Below the pieces are notes generated by a model. It was not told where the DNA came from. It made no database searches and worked only from the letters and a program-made list of their open reading frames with translations. The position numbers and the translations under genes were made by a program. From contig JAXMBA010000008.1 in NCBI GenBank assembly GCA_046350095.1, positions 62,001 to 126,000 of the forward strand: a stretch of DNA of 64,000 bases, given 5' to 3'. This document shows positions 35,651-43,814 of this stretch, in pieces; within the stretch, counting starts at the first letter, position 1; each line of letters opens with the position of its first letter. This stretch comes from Urbifossiella sp046350095. GTDB lineage: Bacteria > Planctomycetota > Planctomycetia > Gemmatales > Gemmataceae.

Positions 35651-36796
35651 GTGAGCCGCAGACGCAACCAGAAGGTCGCCGAGGCCGCGTTCCGCACGTT
35701 CATGGGCCTCCCCACCGCCGGCAAGATCGTCGTCGTGGCCCTCGCCCTCGTCGTTGGGGCTGTCGCGCTCGTCGTGTATTCACGCCGCGTCGAACCGACC
35801 TCGAACCCGCCGTCCACGCCCGTCGCGGTCGCGCCCGGCGCCGTGGCTTTCATGTTCTGGAACGTCGAGAACCTGTTCGACGACCGCGACGACCGGCGCA
35901 AGAGCGTCGACGAGCCCTACGACAACTGGTTCGCCGAGGACGGCGCGGCCCGGAAGCTGAAGTTCGACCACCTCACCGAGATTATCCTGAAGCAGAACGG
36001 CGGCCACGGCCCCGACGTGCTGGCCTGCGTCGAAGTGGAGAGCGTTCGTGCCGCGGAGTTGCTGCGCGACGCGCTCAACGAGAAGCTGCCGGCCGGGGCC
36101 ACGAGGTACGAGCATGTCGCCATGAAGGAGTTGGCCGCGAACGCCGGCCGGTACATGGCCCCGTGCGTCATCTCGAAGCTGCCGCTGGAGCGCTCGAAGT
36201 TACTCGGCACGAACAACCTCCGCGTCCTGGAGACGCACGTCGTCGCCAACGGGGCCGACCTGACGCTGATCGCGTCGCACTGGACCTCGCAGCTGTCCGA
36301 CGACGGCACGCACAAGGGGAGCGGCCGTAACAAGTACGCCAGCGTCATCCGCGAGCGCTACGAGCGCGACCTGACGACGAACCCGGACGTGGACTTCCTG
36401 CTCTGTGGCGATTTCAACGACGACCCCGAATCGGACGCGGTCGCCAACGTGCTCGGCGTCACCGCCGACCGCGCGGCGGTGACCGCAGGAGCACGGCCGG
36501 CGAAGCTATTCGGCCTGTTGTCGGGGAAGCCGCTGGACCGGTTCAGCACCATCTACTACGACCGCGACCACAAGGCGTCGATCTTCGACCAGGTGGCCGT
36601 CTCGCCGGGGCTGCTGGACGCGGTGGGGTGGGGTTGCGACCCGGACTCGGTCGCCGTGCCGACGGCCGTGATGAGTCGGGCGGGAACCGTGGCACGGCGG
36701 CCGTGGCGGTTCGGCGACAAGAACGACAAGGCGGTCCAACGCGGCTACGCCGACCACTTCCCCGTGACGGTGAACCTGAAGTTGCAGGGGCAGTAA
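35651..36796 (+). CDS. Membrane-anchored endonuclease/exonuclease/phosphatase-family protein
   Basis: 381 residues from GTG at 35651; an ATG 17 codons later is possible. One membrane helix (IVVVALALVVGAVALVVYSR, ~25-45) leaves the domain outside the cytoplasm. The EEP fold is supported by MFWNVENLFD, DVLACVEVES (Glu), LIASHWTSQ (His), LLCGDFNDDPES (Asp), and the C-terminal YADHFPVTVNL (Asp-His). These match the metal and catalytic residues of DNase I/exonuclease III relatives. Its target could be extracellular DNA or a phosphoester; it is not decided by sequence. Confidence 0.87.
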   Translation: MSRRRNQKVAEAAFRTFMGLPTAGKIVVVALALVVGAVALVVYSRRVEPTSNPPSTPVAVAPGAVAFMFWNVENLFDDRDDRRKSVDEPYDNWFAEDGAARKLKFDHLTEIILKQNGGHGPDVLACVEVESVRAAELLRDALNEKLPAGATRYEHVAMKELAANAGRYMAPCVISKLPLERSKLLGTNNLRVLETHVVANGADLTLIASHWTSQLSDDGTHKGSGRNKYASVIRERYERDLTTNPDVDFLLCGDFNDDPESDAVANVLGVTADRAAVTAGARPAKLFGLLSGKPLDRFSTIYYDRDHKASIFDQVAVSPGLLDAVGWGCDPDSVAVPTAVMSRAGTVARRPWRFGDKNDKAVQRGYADHFPVTVNLKLQGQ

Positions 36797-36821
36797 GTCA
36801 TCGCCGCGATCAGCGATGCGC

Positions 36822-38240
36822 TCACCGCCCCATCATCTTCCACGCCACGACGGCAGTGACGGCGGCGAAGACCGCCGACACCAGAGCCACAAGCCAGCCC
36901 GGAACCTCGCGGCGCGGCTCTTCATCCTCGTCGACTGGCTCCCCGACCGGGGCCGGGGCCGCTGGAGGAACCTTCACAACCTCGGGCGTCGGGGGCGTCG
37001 GCGGGACGGGAGCCGTCTCGGCGACCGACGGCTGATCCATGGGCGCCTGCCGCGGCCGCCGCTTCGGCAGCCTCACGCCGGGGCCGGGCGGCGACACCGT
37101 ATCGGCCGAGGCCACGCTCCCCGTCTCGGCCTTGTCCGACTTGCTCGGGACCGGCACGGTGCCGCTCAGCCGCACCTTCGCCGACTCGGGGGTGAACTTC
37201 GTCAACGGCCACAGCGCGGCGGCCACGTCGGCGGCCGACTGTGGGCGGTCCTCGGGCTTCTTCGCCAGCAGCCGGTTGATGAGTCGGGCCAACTCGTCGG
37301 GCACGTCCGGGCGGACGGCCTGGATCGGCGGCGGCGGGTCGAGTTGGTGCTTGAGGAGCTTCTCGATCGGGCTGCCGACGGGGAACGGCGGCTTCCCCGT
37401 CAGCAGGAAGTAGAACGCCCCGCCGAGGGCGTACAGGTCGGCCCGGTGGTCCGCCAGGCTGCTGTTCTTCGCCTGCTCGGGCGACATGTAATCCGGCGTG
37501 CCGACCACGGTGCCCGCCCGCGTCAGGTCACCGGCCAGCTCGTCGTCGAGGCCCACGCTGCGGACGAGGCCCATGTCGAGGAGCTTCACCACGGCCGGTT
37601 CGGTCGCGTCCGGGTGGTGCCGCTCCCCGGCCACGACCAGATTTCCCGGCTTGATGTCGCGGTGGACGACCCCCTGAGCGTGGGCGTGGGCCAACCCCAG
37701 CGCCGCCTGCCGGAGGTACTCGCACGCCTCGGGCACCGGCAGCACGCCGTACGTCCGCACGAGCCGGGCCAGGTCGATGCCGTCCACGAACTCCAGCGCC
37801 AGGTACACCTTCCCCCCCGCCTCGCCGGCCTCGTAGGCGGCGGCGATGTTGGGGTGCCGCAGACTCAGGGCGGCGCGCACCTCGCGCTCGTACCGCCCGC
37901 GGATGACCGGGTTCGCCAGGAGCTGCGGGCGGACGACCTTCAGCGCCGCGATGCGGCCGGTGCGGGTGTCGCGGGCCTTGTACACCTTCCCCATGCCGCC
38001 CTCGCCGAGCTTGTCCAGCACGACGAACGGGCCCACGATCAGGTCGGCGGTCTTGCCGTGGATCACCTTGCGGAGCTGGTAGACGGGCACGAGTTCGCGT
38101 TCAACGACGTGCTTGATCGCGCCCTGCGTGTCGTCCCCGAACGGGGCGACGGCGCGGGCCAATGCCTCGACCGCGGCAGGGGCGAACAGGCCGCTGTCGC
38201 GGACGGCACCGACCAGGGATTCCGCGGACGCGATCACCAT
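36822..38240 (-). CDS. Membrane-anchored Ser/Thr protein kinase
   Basis: 472 residues. A ~65-residue N-terminal region precedes the kinase domain (~70-350): glycine loop GEGGMGKVYKA, Lys101, Glu120, HRDIKPGN with catalytic Asp195, DMG at 222-224 in place of DFG, GTPDYMSPEQA, and DLYALGGAFYFLL. A Pro-rich linker with acidic residues follows, then one C-terminal membrane helix (WLVALVSAVFAAVTAVVAWK). So the kinase domain lies in the cytoplasm and the short tail crosses the membrane. The DMG variant keeps the Mg-binding Asp and is common in planctomycetes. Targets are unknown. Confidence 0.92.
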   Translation of the reverse strand: MVIASAESLVGAVRDSGLFAPAAVEALARAVAPFGDDTQGAIKHVVERELVPVYQLRKVIHGKTADLIVGPFVVLDKLGEGGMGKVYKARDTRTGRIAALKVVRPQLLANPVIRGRYEREVRAALSLRHPNIAAAYEAGEAGGKVYLALEFVDGIDLARLVRTYGVLPVPEACEYLRQAALGLAHAHAQGVVHRDIKPGNLVVAGERHHPDATEPAVVKLLDMGLVRSVGLDDELAGDLTRAGTVVGTPDYMSPEQAKNSSLADHRADLYALGGAFYFLLTGKPPFPVGSPIEKLLKHQLDPPPPIQAVRPDVPDELARLINRLLAKKPEDRPQSAADVAAALWPLTKFTPESAKVRLSGTVPVPSKSDKAETGSVASADTVSPPGPGVRLPKRRPRQAPMDQPSVAETAPVPPTPPTPEVVKVPPAAPAPVGEPVDEDEEPRREVPGWLVALVSAVFAAVTAVVAWKMMGR

Positions 38241-38294
38241 TCGGCCTGACGGTGTGAGGCGGGCCGGCTGAGCAGGTCAGGCGATATACCCTGA

Positions 38295-38300
38295 ATTCTA
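38295..38300 (-). promoter_or_regulatory. Candidate -10 box of the kinase gene
   Basis: TAGAAT on the minus strand, 54 bases before the start at 38240. A second AT-rich site (TATATC) lies nearer the gene. Either could be used. Confidence 0.4.
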
Positions 38301-38502
38301 GCTCGTCGTGTCAGACCGGCAGAGGGGAATTCGCCCGACGGCGGTCCGAATTTGTCGGTCAAAGCGACAGACCCGACGCAGACCCCGTCGCCCCGCAGGT
38401 CCCTGTCACCGGCGCGACTCCACCCCGAGCCGGTACTGGGTGCCCGTTCAGACTGGAACCGGCGTTCCTGCCGGCCGATGATGGGGGGTAGGAGGAGCCG
38501 CG

Positions 38503-38652
38503 ATGAACACCCACGAGAAACCCGACGCCCCGACCACCACGCCGGAGTACGGCACTGCCGACAGCATCCTGTTCCAGGCCTGGCTGGTACTGTTCCTGAT
38601 GTGCGTGTGCGTCGGGCTGGCCAACTACCTACTCATGAACGCCCCGAAGTAG
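38503..38652 (+). CDS. Single-pass membrane microprotein (49 aa)
   Basis: 49 residues from ATG after a strong GGAGGAG site. A Pro/Thr-rich N-terminus is followed by one membrane helix, AWLVLFLMCVCVGLANYLLM, and a short NAPK tail. The strong ribosome-binding site and the clean helix support it as a real gene. Its position between the divergent kinase and the converging CBS gene gives no hint of its partner. Confidence 0.72.
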   Translation: MNTHEKPDAPTTTPEYGTADSILFQAWLVLFLMCVCVGLANYLLMNAPK

Positions 38653-38658
38653 CCCGAC

Positions 38659-39066
38659 TCAACCCAACTTGCGGATTACGTCTGCCGGCGTGATGACCCC
38701 CACCAGCACGCCGGTCACGTCTACCACGAACAGGTGCTTCACACTCAGCGCAACCAACTGCGCCACCACCGACGCGGCCGGCGTGTCGGGTCGCACCGAA
38801 AACACGGTCGGCGTCATCACACTGTCGACCGACGTGCGGCCGCGTTCCGCCCCTTCGGCCAGTCCGCAGGCGTGAATGAGCAGGTCCGACTTGGTCACGA
38901 CGCCGACCGGCCGTCCGGCGGCGTCGAGCACTGCGGCCGCGCCGAACCCGCGGGCGGCGAAGAAGGCCGCGGCCTCGGTGACGGTCGCGGACCCGTGAAT
39001 GGACACCGGGCCGCCGGTCATCAGGTCGGCCGCGGTGTCGGCGAGCAGGGTGAGGGGGGCGGCCAT
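38659..39066 (-). CDS. CBS-domain pair protein
   Basis: 135 residues from the ATG at 39066; a GTG three codons earlier is possible. Two CBS motifs fill the protein: ADLMTGGPVSIHGSATVTEA to PVGVVTKSDLLIHA, and SVMTPTVFSVRPDTPAASVV to VGVITPADVIRKLG. Bateman pairs bind adenine nucleotides and signal cell energy to a partner; stand-alone forms act in trans on an unknown target. It converges on the microprotein gene, six bases from its stop. Confidence 0.9.
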   Translation of the reverse strand: MAAPLTLLADTAADLMTGGPVSIHGSATVTEAAAFFAARGFGAAAVLDAAGRPVGVVTKSDLLIHACGLAEGAERGRTSVDSVMTPTVFSVRPDTPAASVVAQLVALSVKHLFVVDVTGVLVGVITPADVIRKLG

Positions 39067-39165
39067 CGTGTTCACTCGGGTGGGGGGATACGCTCACAGT
39101 CACAGACCGGGGGCCGGGTGTCAAGCCGTGAGTGGTTCCTCGTCGCGTTCGGCCCCGCGGCGGGG

Positions 39166-39171
39166 TAGAAT
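39166..39171 (+). promoter_or_regulatory. Candidate -10 box giving a leaderless LRR mRNA
   Basis: TAGAAT (five of six matches to TATAAT), ending ten bases before the ATG at 39181, in the block ggtagaatcccaccacc. A start site seven bases downstream would be near 39178, so the mRNA would be almost leaderless. The same ggtagaatccca block occurs at 57161 upstream of another gene. Confidence 0.45.
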
Positions 39172-39180
39172 CCCACCACC

Positions 39181-40518
39181 ATGTCACCCGACGAGCTCCC
39201 GTTCCTCGACGCCATCCTCGCCCGGCCGGGCGACGACGCGCCGCGGCTCGTCTACGCCGACTTCCTCGCCGACTCCGGCACCCCCGCCGACTCCGCCCGC
39301 GCCGACCTGATCCGCGTTCAACTCGCGCTGGCGCGGATGCCCGACGACCACCCGCGGCGGCCGGCCTTGAAGGACCGGCAGACCGACATCCTGGCTCGTC
39401 ATCAGGCCGAGTGGACGGAGCCGCTGCGCGGGCTCGTCGGCGGCGTCGAGTTCCGCCGCGGCCTGCCCGATTCCGTTTCCGTCGATGCCGGCGTGTTCGC
39501 CGCCCGTGGGGAGGAACTGATCGCCCGCACGCGGACGCCGGCCGGCCGGTCGTACCTCCGCCGCGTCCACCTCCTCGACCCCGCCCGGGTGCTGCCGCGG
39601 TTGCTGGCCTGCCCGGCGCTGTCGCAGGTGGAAGAAATCAGCTTCGCCGGCGGGGAGCTGGGCAACACGGGTGTCGAGCGACTGGCCCGCGGTCCGCACC
39701 TGCCGCGCCTCCGCGCCCTCGACCTGTCGTTCAACGGGCTCGACGACACCGGCGTTCGAGGGCTGGCGCGGTCGCCGCTGTTCGCCGGGTTGCAGCGGCT
39801 GTCGCTGAATGACAACGGCCAGGTCACCTGGGACGGCGTGACGGCGCTCGCCGAGTCGCCGCACCTCCAGGCGGTCACCGATCTCGACCTCGGCGGCAAC
39901 GACGTGAATGACGCCGGCGTGCGGGCGCTGGTCGGGAGTCGCACACTCGCCCGGCTCAGCGCCCTACGACTGGCCGGGAACCACGTCGGGGACGGCGGCG
40001 CGGCGGCGCTGGCGGGCTCCGAACTGTTCCGGCGAATGCTGGCACGGGACGGCCGCGTCGATCTCCGGGCAAACGCCGTCGGCCCGGCGGGGGCGGAGGC
40101 GCTGGCCGCGTGCCCCGACCTGCTCAAGGCGACGGCCCTCGACCTCGACAAGAATTACCTGGGCGACCGCGGCGCGGCAGTACTCGTGGCCTCACCCGGG
40201 GCGGCGCGGCTGAAGCGGCTGCGACTGTCTCGGAACCAGATCACCGACGCCGGGGCTTTCGTTCTGGCCGACGCCGTGGCGCGGGGGCTTCCCGGACTCC
40301 AGTCGATCGACGTGAGCGGCAACCGGCTGACGTGGCGCGGGGTGAACGCCGTCCGCGACGCGGCCGTGGCCCGCGGCGTCATCCCGGACGTGACCGGCAA
40401 CCCGGTGGACGGCTCGGGGCCGACGGCGGCGCTCGACCCCGACGCGCCGAACCCCGACGCCGGCAACGTGGACGAACTCCGCCGCCGCGTCGCGTTCCCG
40501 GCGCGCCGCGAGCGCTAG
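39181..40518 (+). CDS. TIGR02996-domain protein with leucine-rich repeats
   Basis: 445 residues. The N-terminal domain is the Gemmata-type repeat-companion domain: FLDAILARPGDDAPRLVYAD, then FLADSGTPADSARADLIRVQ. Leucine-rich repeats of the ribonuclease-inhibitor kind follow (~150-410), with LRALDLSFNGLDDTGVRGLA, VTDLDLGGNDVNDAGVRALV and LKRLRLSRNQITDAGAFVLA. The repeats should form a solenoid that binds proteins. Members occur in large numbers in Gemmataceae, mostly uncharacterised. Its stop overlaps the stop of the next gene on the other strand by three bases (CTAG). Confidence 0.88.
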   Translation: MSPDELPFLDAILARPGDDAPRLVYADFLADSGTPADSARADLIRVQLALARMPDDHPRRPALKDRQTDILARHQAEWTEPLRGLVGGVEFRRGLPDSVSVDAGVFAARGEELIARTRTPAGRSYLRRVHLLDPARVLPRLLACPALSQVEEISFAGGELGNTGVERLARGPHLPRLRALDLSFNGLDDTGVRGLARSPLFAGLQRLSLNDNGQVTWDGVTALAESPHLQAVTDLDLGGNDVNDAGVRALVGSRTLARLSALRLAGNHVGDGGAAALAGSELFRRMLARDGRVDLRANAVGPAGAEALAACPDLLKATALDLDKNYLGDRGAAVLVASPGAARLKRLRLSRNQITDAGAFVLADAVARGLPGLQSIDVSGNRLTWRGVNAVRDAAVARGVIPDVTGNPVDGSGPTAALDPDAPNPDAGNVDELRRRVAFPARRER

Positions 40519-41894
40519 CCGGTCGCCCCGCGCGTGGCCTGCCACTCGTCGTACACCAGCCCCGCCGCCAGCCCGAGCCACAGCGCCGCCCGCACCCAGA
40601 TCATCGCAGCGGCCAGCACGTCGAGCACGTCCTGACTCTGGACGGTGTTCCACAGGATCCAGAACAGGATGGGGAAGTTGAAGTAGTTGGCCGCGTCCAG
40701 CAGCACGGCCGCGACGCCGACCCACCGCCGTCGCGCGGCCAGCGGCGCCAGCAGCGGCAGGAACCACACGATCCACTGCGGCGACCAGAACACCGCGAGT
40801 ACCACGAACACCACCAGAACGACCGCGCACCGCCGCAGCAGACCGGGCAGCCCGGCCGGCCGCGTGACCGCTACGAGCAGGCTCACCGTCGCCAGGATGC
40901 CGAGCCGCACGTTCCCCTGCTCCTGCCGCGCCAGCCACTCCGGCAGCAGCGCCCCGTACAGCGTCCAGCTCTTCTCGACGTACTCGCGCGACAGCTGCAC
41001 CTGAATCGGCCAGGCGGTCGACTCCCGCCCGAGGGCCGCCACCGACACCCCCATTGCGGCGAGGCCGACGCTGCCGAAAGTCAGCGCCCACAACACGCCA
41101 CGCTGAAGCCCGAGGTGGCGCAGGATCACGGGGGCGAGCAGCACCGGGTACACCTTCAGCAGCGCCGCCACGGCGAAGGCCGCGCCGCTCCAGCCGTCGC
41201 GCCGCCGCGCGAGTAGCGCGAACCCGGCGGCGGTGAGCGTCGCGGGGAGGATGTCGAAGCGGTTCAGCGAGAAGAACACCGCCCCCGGCAGCACGCACAG
41301 CCATGCCCACGGCCGCGGGTCGCCCGGCTCGTAGCCGCGGCGCAGGATCAGGATCATGGCGACCAGGCTCGCCGCCATCACGACGACGATCGCCACCACG
41401 CCGTCGTGGAGGACCGACCACGTGGCCTGTTCGGCGGCGTCGCGCGGGTGGTGGAAGCCGATGCCGAACTGCTGACCGTCGGCGACGGCGGGCGGCAGCA
41501 GGTTCCGGTCGCGCGGCCGGTGGAGGAAGCCGAGGCGGAACAGGACGAGCGTCGGCGTCGGGTATTCGAGGTAGTAGCGGTCGGCGAGAGGCTGCGCGTA
41601 GCCGTCGAGGTACGGTGCGAAGTCGCGGGTGTCGTCCACGCCCTCGGGCTCGTCCATGCGGCCGGGGAGGCGACCGGCGTGGGCGTTTGCCCCCCGGAGG
41701 GCCAGGGCCGTCAGGTCGGACTCGTCGTAGATGAGCCACTTAATCTCGAACGGGACCGCCTCCCGCGCCGCGACCGCGTCGGGCCTCATCAGGGCGAGCA
41801 CGGCAAGGCACCCCACGACCGGCACCGCGGCGAGCGCGGGGGTGACCCAGCGCCGGCTTGTCGGGGCGGGGGGCGGGGCGTAAGTTGCACTCAT
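40515..41894 (-). CDS. Multi-pass membrane protein, glycosyltransferase-87/DUF2029-like
   Basis: 459 residues from ATG at 41894. About ten hydrophobic helices are visible, with the motif YYLEYPTPTLVLFRLGF after a first periplasmic loop and FSLNRFDILPATLTAAGFAL plus AVAALLKVYPVLLAPVILRH in the middle. These resemble polyprenol-phosphate-sugar-dependent GT-C/DUF2029 mannosyltransferases, where an acidic residue in the first loop is catalytic (an Asp lies in KWLIYDESDLTAL). The sugar donor and acceptor are unknown. It could also be an unrelated lipid-linked-sugar enzyme. Confidence 0.78.
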   Translation of the reverse strand: MSATYAPPPAPTSRRWVTPALAAVPVVGCLAVLALMRPDAVAAREAVPFEIKWLIYDESDLTALALRGANAHAGRLPGRMDEPEGVDDTRDFAPYLDGYAQPLADRYYLEYPTPTLVLFRLGFLHRPRDRNLLPPAVADGQQFGIGFHHPRDAAEQATWSVLHDGVVAIVVVMAASLVAMILILRRGYEPGDPRPWAWLCVLPGAVFFSLNRFDILPATLTAAGFALLARRRDGWSGAAFAVAALLKVYPVLLAPVILRHLGLQRGVLWALTFGSVGLAAMGVSVAALGRESTAWPIQVQLSREYVEKSWTLYGALLPEWLARQEQGNVRLGILATVSLLVAVTRPAGLPGLLRRCAVVLVVFVVLAVFWSPQWIVWFLPLLAPLAARRRWVGVAAVLLDAANYFNFPILFWILWNTVQSQDVLDVLAAAMIWVRAALWLGLAAGLVYDEWQATRGATG

Positions 41895-41931
41895 TCGGTT
41901 CCAACCGGGCGCGTGAGCGGAGGGCTGTTGT

Positions 41932-42108
41932 ATGGCCGTGGAGCGGCAGATCGAACTGGGCCGGCGGTACCACCGGAAGAAGAAGATGGCCAAGCTGAAG
42001 GCCAAGCTGGAGGCGACGAGCGGCGCCGACCGCGACAAGGTGCTGTACAAAATCCACCGCCTCAGCCCGTGGTGGACCGAGCCGGCCAAGGACGACGCCA
42101 AGAAGTAA
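41932..42108 (+). CDS. Small basic protein (58 aa)
   Basis: 58 residues from ATG after GGAGGG. It is rich in Lys and Arg (RQIELGRRYHRKKKMAKLKA) and mostly helical, ending PWWTEPAKDDAKK. It resembles short basic planctomycete proteins with an RRxHRRKK core, probably nucleic-acid or ribosome associated. It is divergent from the membrane glycosyltransferase-like gene, 37 bases away. Function unknown. Confidence 0.6.
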   Translation: MAVERQIELGRRYHRKKKMAKLKAKLEATSGADRDKVLYKIHRLSPWWTEPAKDDAKK

Positions 42109-42153
42109 TCTCGTCCGCGCCCGAGCCCACCCGGCGCGCCGGGTGGGCGGTTC

Positions 42154-42768
42154 TCACCGTGCTACCTGGCGATTCCCGTCGTAGCAGACTGCGCGGTGTC
42201 GCTCGACCACAAAGTCCCAGTCGAGTCGGTGCGGCGGCTCCCACAGATGGCGGTACGCCGCGGCCATTTGTCGCGCCGCCTCGTCGAACGGCACACCGCC
42301 GAACCCCGTCCCCATCGCCGGCATCGCTACCACTTCCATCCGCTCCGGGCTCGTCCGGTTGTGCGCTGCCACCGCCAACAGCGCGGCCCAGGTGGCGGCG
42401 TACACCTTGTCGGTGCCGTCGATGTTGCCGGGCACGCGCATCGTCGGGGCGTGACACACGAAGGGGAGGGTGGGATCGCCGGTCGGCACCAGGAACGCCG
42501 TCCCCACCGGCTGCTCGCCGAAGTAGTCATTCATGACGCGGTGTTGGACCTGCCGCATCAGCCGGTCGCCGAAGCGGCGCACGACCGCGGCGTCGATCCC
42601 GGCGGTCATGATGCCGAAGCTGTTGCCGGCGGTGACGAAGCAGTCGTGCGGCCCCAAGTCCTCGAACCGCCCGCGGACGACGCTGACGTTGCGCAGGCCG
42701 GCGAAACGGCCGCGGAAGGCGGCGCACATCTCGTCGTCGGGGTGAACCAGCCAGAGGGAGTCGAACAT
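42154..42768 (-). CDS. Macro-domain protein (ADP-ribose binding)
   Basis: 204 residues. The macro fold is recognised by FVTAGNSFGIMTAGIDAAVV (ligand-binding Asn and the glycine loop), PTGDPTLPFVCHAPTM, and VVAMPAMGTGFGGVPFDEAA (the phosphate loop). Macro domains bind or remove ADP-ribose from proteins, DNA or RNA, or hydrolyse ADP-ribose phosphates. No ADP-ribosyltransferase is adjacent, so its partner is unknown. The N-terminus (LWLVHPDDEMCAAFRGRFAG) is atypical, close to the stand-alone macro proteins found in phages and plasmids. Confidence 0.85.
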   Translation of the reverse strand: MFDSLWLVHPDDEMCAAFRGRFAGLRNVSVVRGRFEDLGPHDCFVTAGNSFGIMTAGIDAAVVRRFGDRLMRQVQHRVMNDYFGEQPVGTAFLVPTGDPTLPFVCHAPTMRVPGNIDGTDKVYAATWAALLAVAAHNRTSPERMEVVAMPAMGTGFGGVPFDEAARQMAAAYRHLWEPPHRLDWDFVVERHRAVCYDGNRQVAR

Positions 42769-42824
42769 GAAGTGCCTCGCGCCCCGGACACGGCCCGGGG
42801 CGGGAAGGTTCGCGGCGGGGGGAC

Positions 42825-43733
42825 TCAGTCCACGACCGGGTTCTTCTCGGTCACCGTCGTCGACTGCTTGGCCTTGATCCGCATGGTCATCTCGATGTCC
42901 TGGCCGTTCGCGGACATGGCCAGCGAGCCCTTCATCACCATGTTCACGGTCCCCTCCTTCAGCCGGCCGGCCTTCAGGTCGAACAACTGCGTCCCCTTGT
43001 ACTGCTCGGCCTTCATGCTGAACCGGCTCACCTTCACCCCCGGCGGCAGGCCCGGCACGCCGCCCTTGCCCGACTTGAACGTCATGTCGCCGACCACGCC
43101 GATCTTGGCCACGCCGTTCGAGACGCCGTCGAACGTGTACTTCTCCTTCACCGTCGCGTCGCCGAGCCCGGCCGCGGGCACCTTCGTCGTCCGGCTCCAG
43201 GTGTCGCCGGCCTTGACCGGCATCGGCGGCACCGACGTGAACGCCTGCGACACCATCTGCCCGACCGCGGCCTCGGAGAGCTGGGCGCCGAGCTGGGCGC
43301 GGGCGGTGTCGTCGTCGCCGGCGATCTTGTCGAGGAACTTGTCGTAGCCGATCAGCTTGGTGACCTGCATCTCCTTGTCGAGCACGGCGCCGATCTTCGC
43401 CCCCTTGATCTTCTCACCCACGTCGCCGAGCCCGGGCAGGCCGCCGCCGCCGGGGAGCCCCTCGGCCGTCATGGACATGTCGAGAAACGTCATCTCGATG
43501 GTGGTGACGTCGTCCTTGACGGACGACACCTTGAACTTCTGGACGGCGGTCGTCTTCATCTTCAGGTCGACGTTCATGCCGAGGATGCCCATCGACATGT
43601 CCATGTCGGTGACGGCCTTGGCGTAGAACTGCTGGCCTTCCTTCAGGGTCCACTTGACGGTAACCGGCTCCTGGGCCGTGCCGCTGGTGACGACGAGCCC
43701 GGCCGTTAAGGCCAGGGCGAGAACGGGGCGCAT
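42825..43733 (-). CDS. Exported beta-rich protein (DUF6263-like)
   Basis: 302 residues from ATG at 43733, which begins a signal peptide (MRPVLALALTAGLVVTSGTA). The mature part alternates strands and Gly-rich loops (VTVKWTLKEGQQFYAKAVTD, MKTTAVQKFKVSSVKDDV, DTWSRTTKVPAAGLGDATVK, KEKYTFDGVSNGVAKIGVVG). This pattern resembles the planctomycete DUF6263 family, secreted proteins of unknown function; the assignment is by memory of the pattern and is weak. It is probably periplasmic or surface-bound. Confidence 0.7.
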   Translation of the reverse strand: MRPVLALALTAGLVVTSGTAQEPVTVKWTLKEGQQFYAKAVTDMDMSMGILGMNVDLKMKTTAVQKFKVSSVKDDVTTIEMTFLDMSMTAEGLPGGGGLPGLGDVGEKIKGAKIGAVLDKEMQVTKLIGYDKFLDKIAGDDDTARAQLGAQLSEAAVGQMVSQAFTSVPPMPVKAGDTWSRTTKVPAAGLGDATVKEKYTFDGVSNGVAKIGVVGDMTFKSGKGGVPGLPPGVKVSRFSMKAEQYKGTQLFDLKAGRLKEGTVNMVMKGSLAMSANGQDIEMTMRIKAKQSTTVTEKNPVVD

Positions 43734-43814
43734 CAGTTGCTCCGGGGGTAGGGGGCGGGGAGGTGCCCACAGGGAACGGTAGGCGCCGCGGCCGACAGAA
43801 GCAAGCACCTGCCG

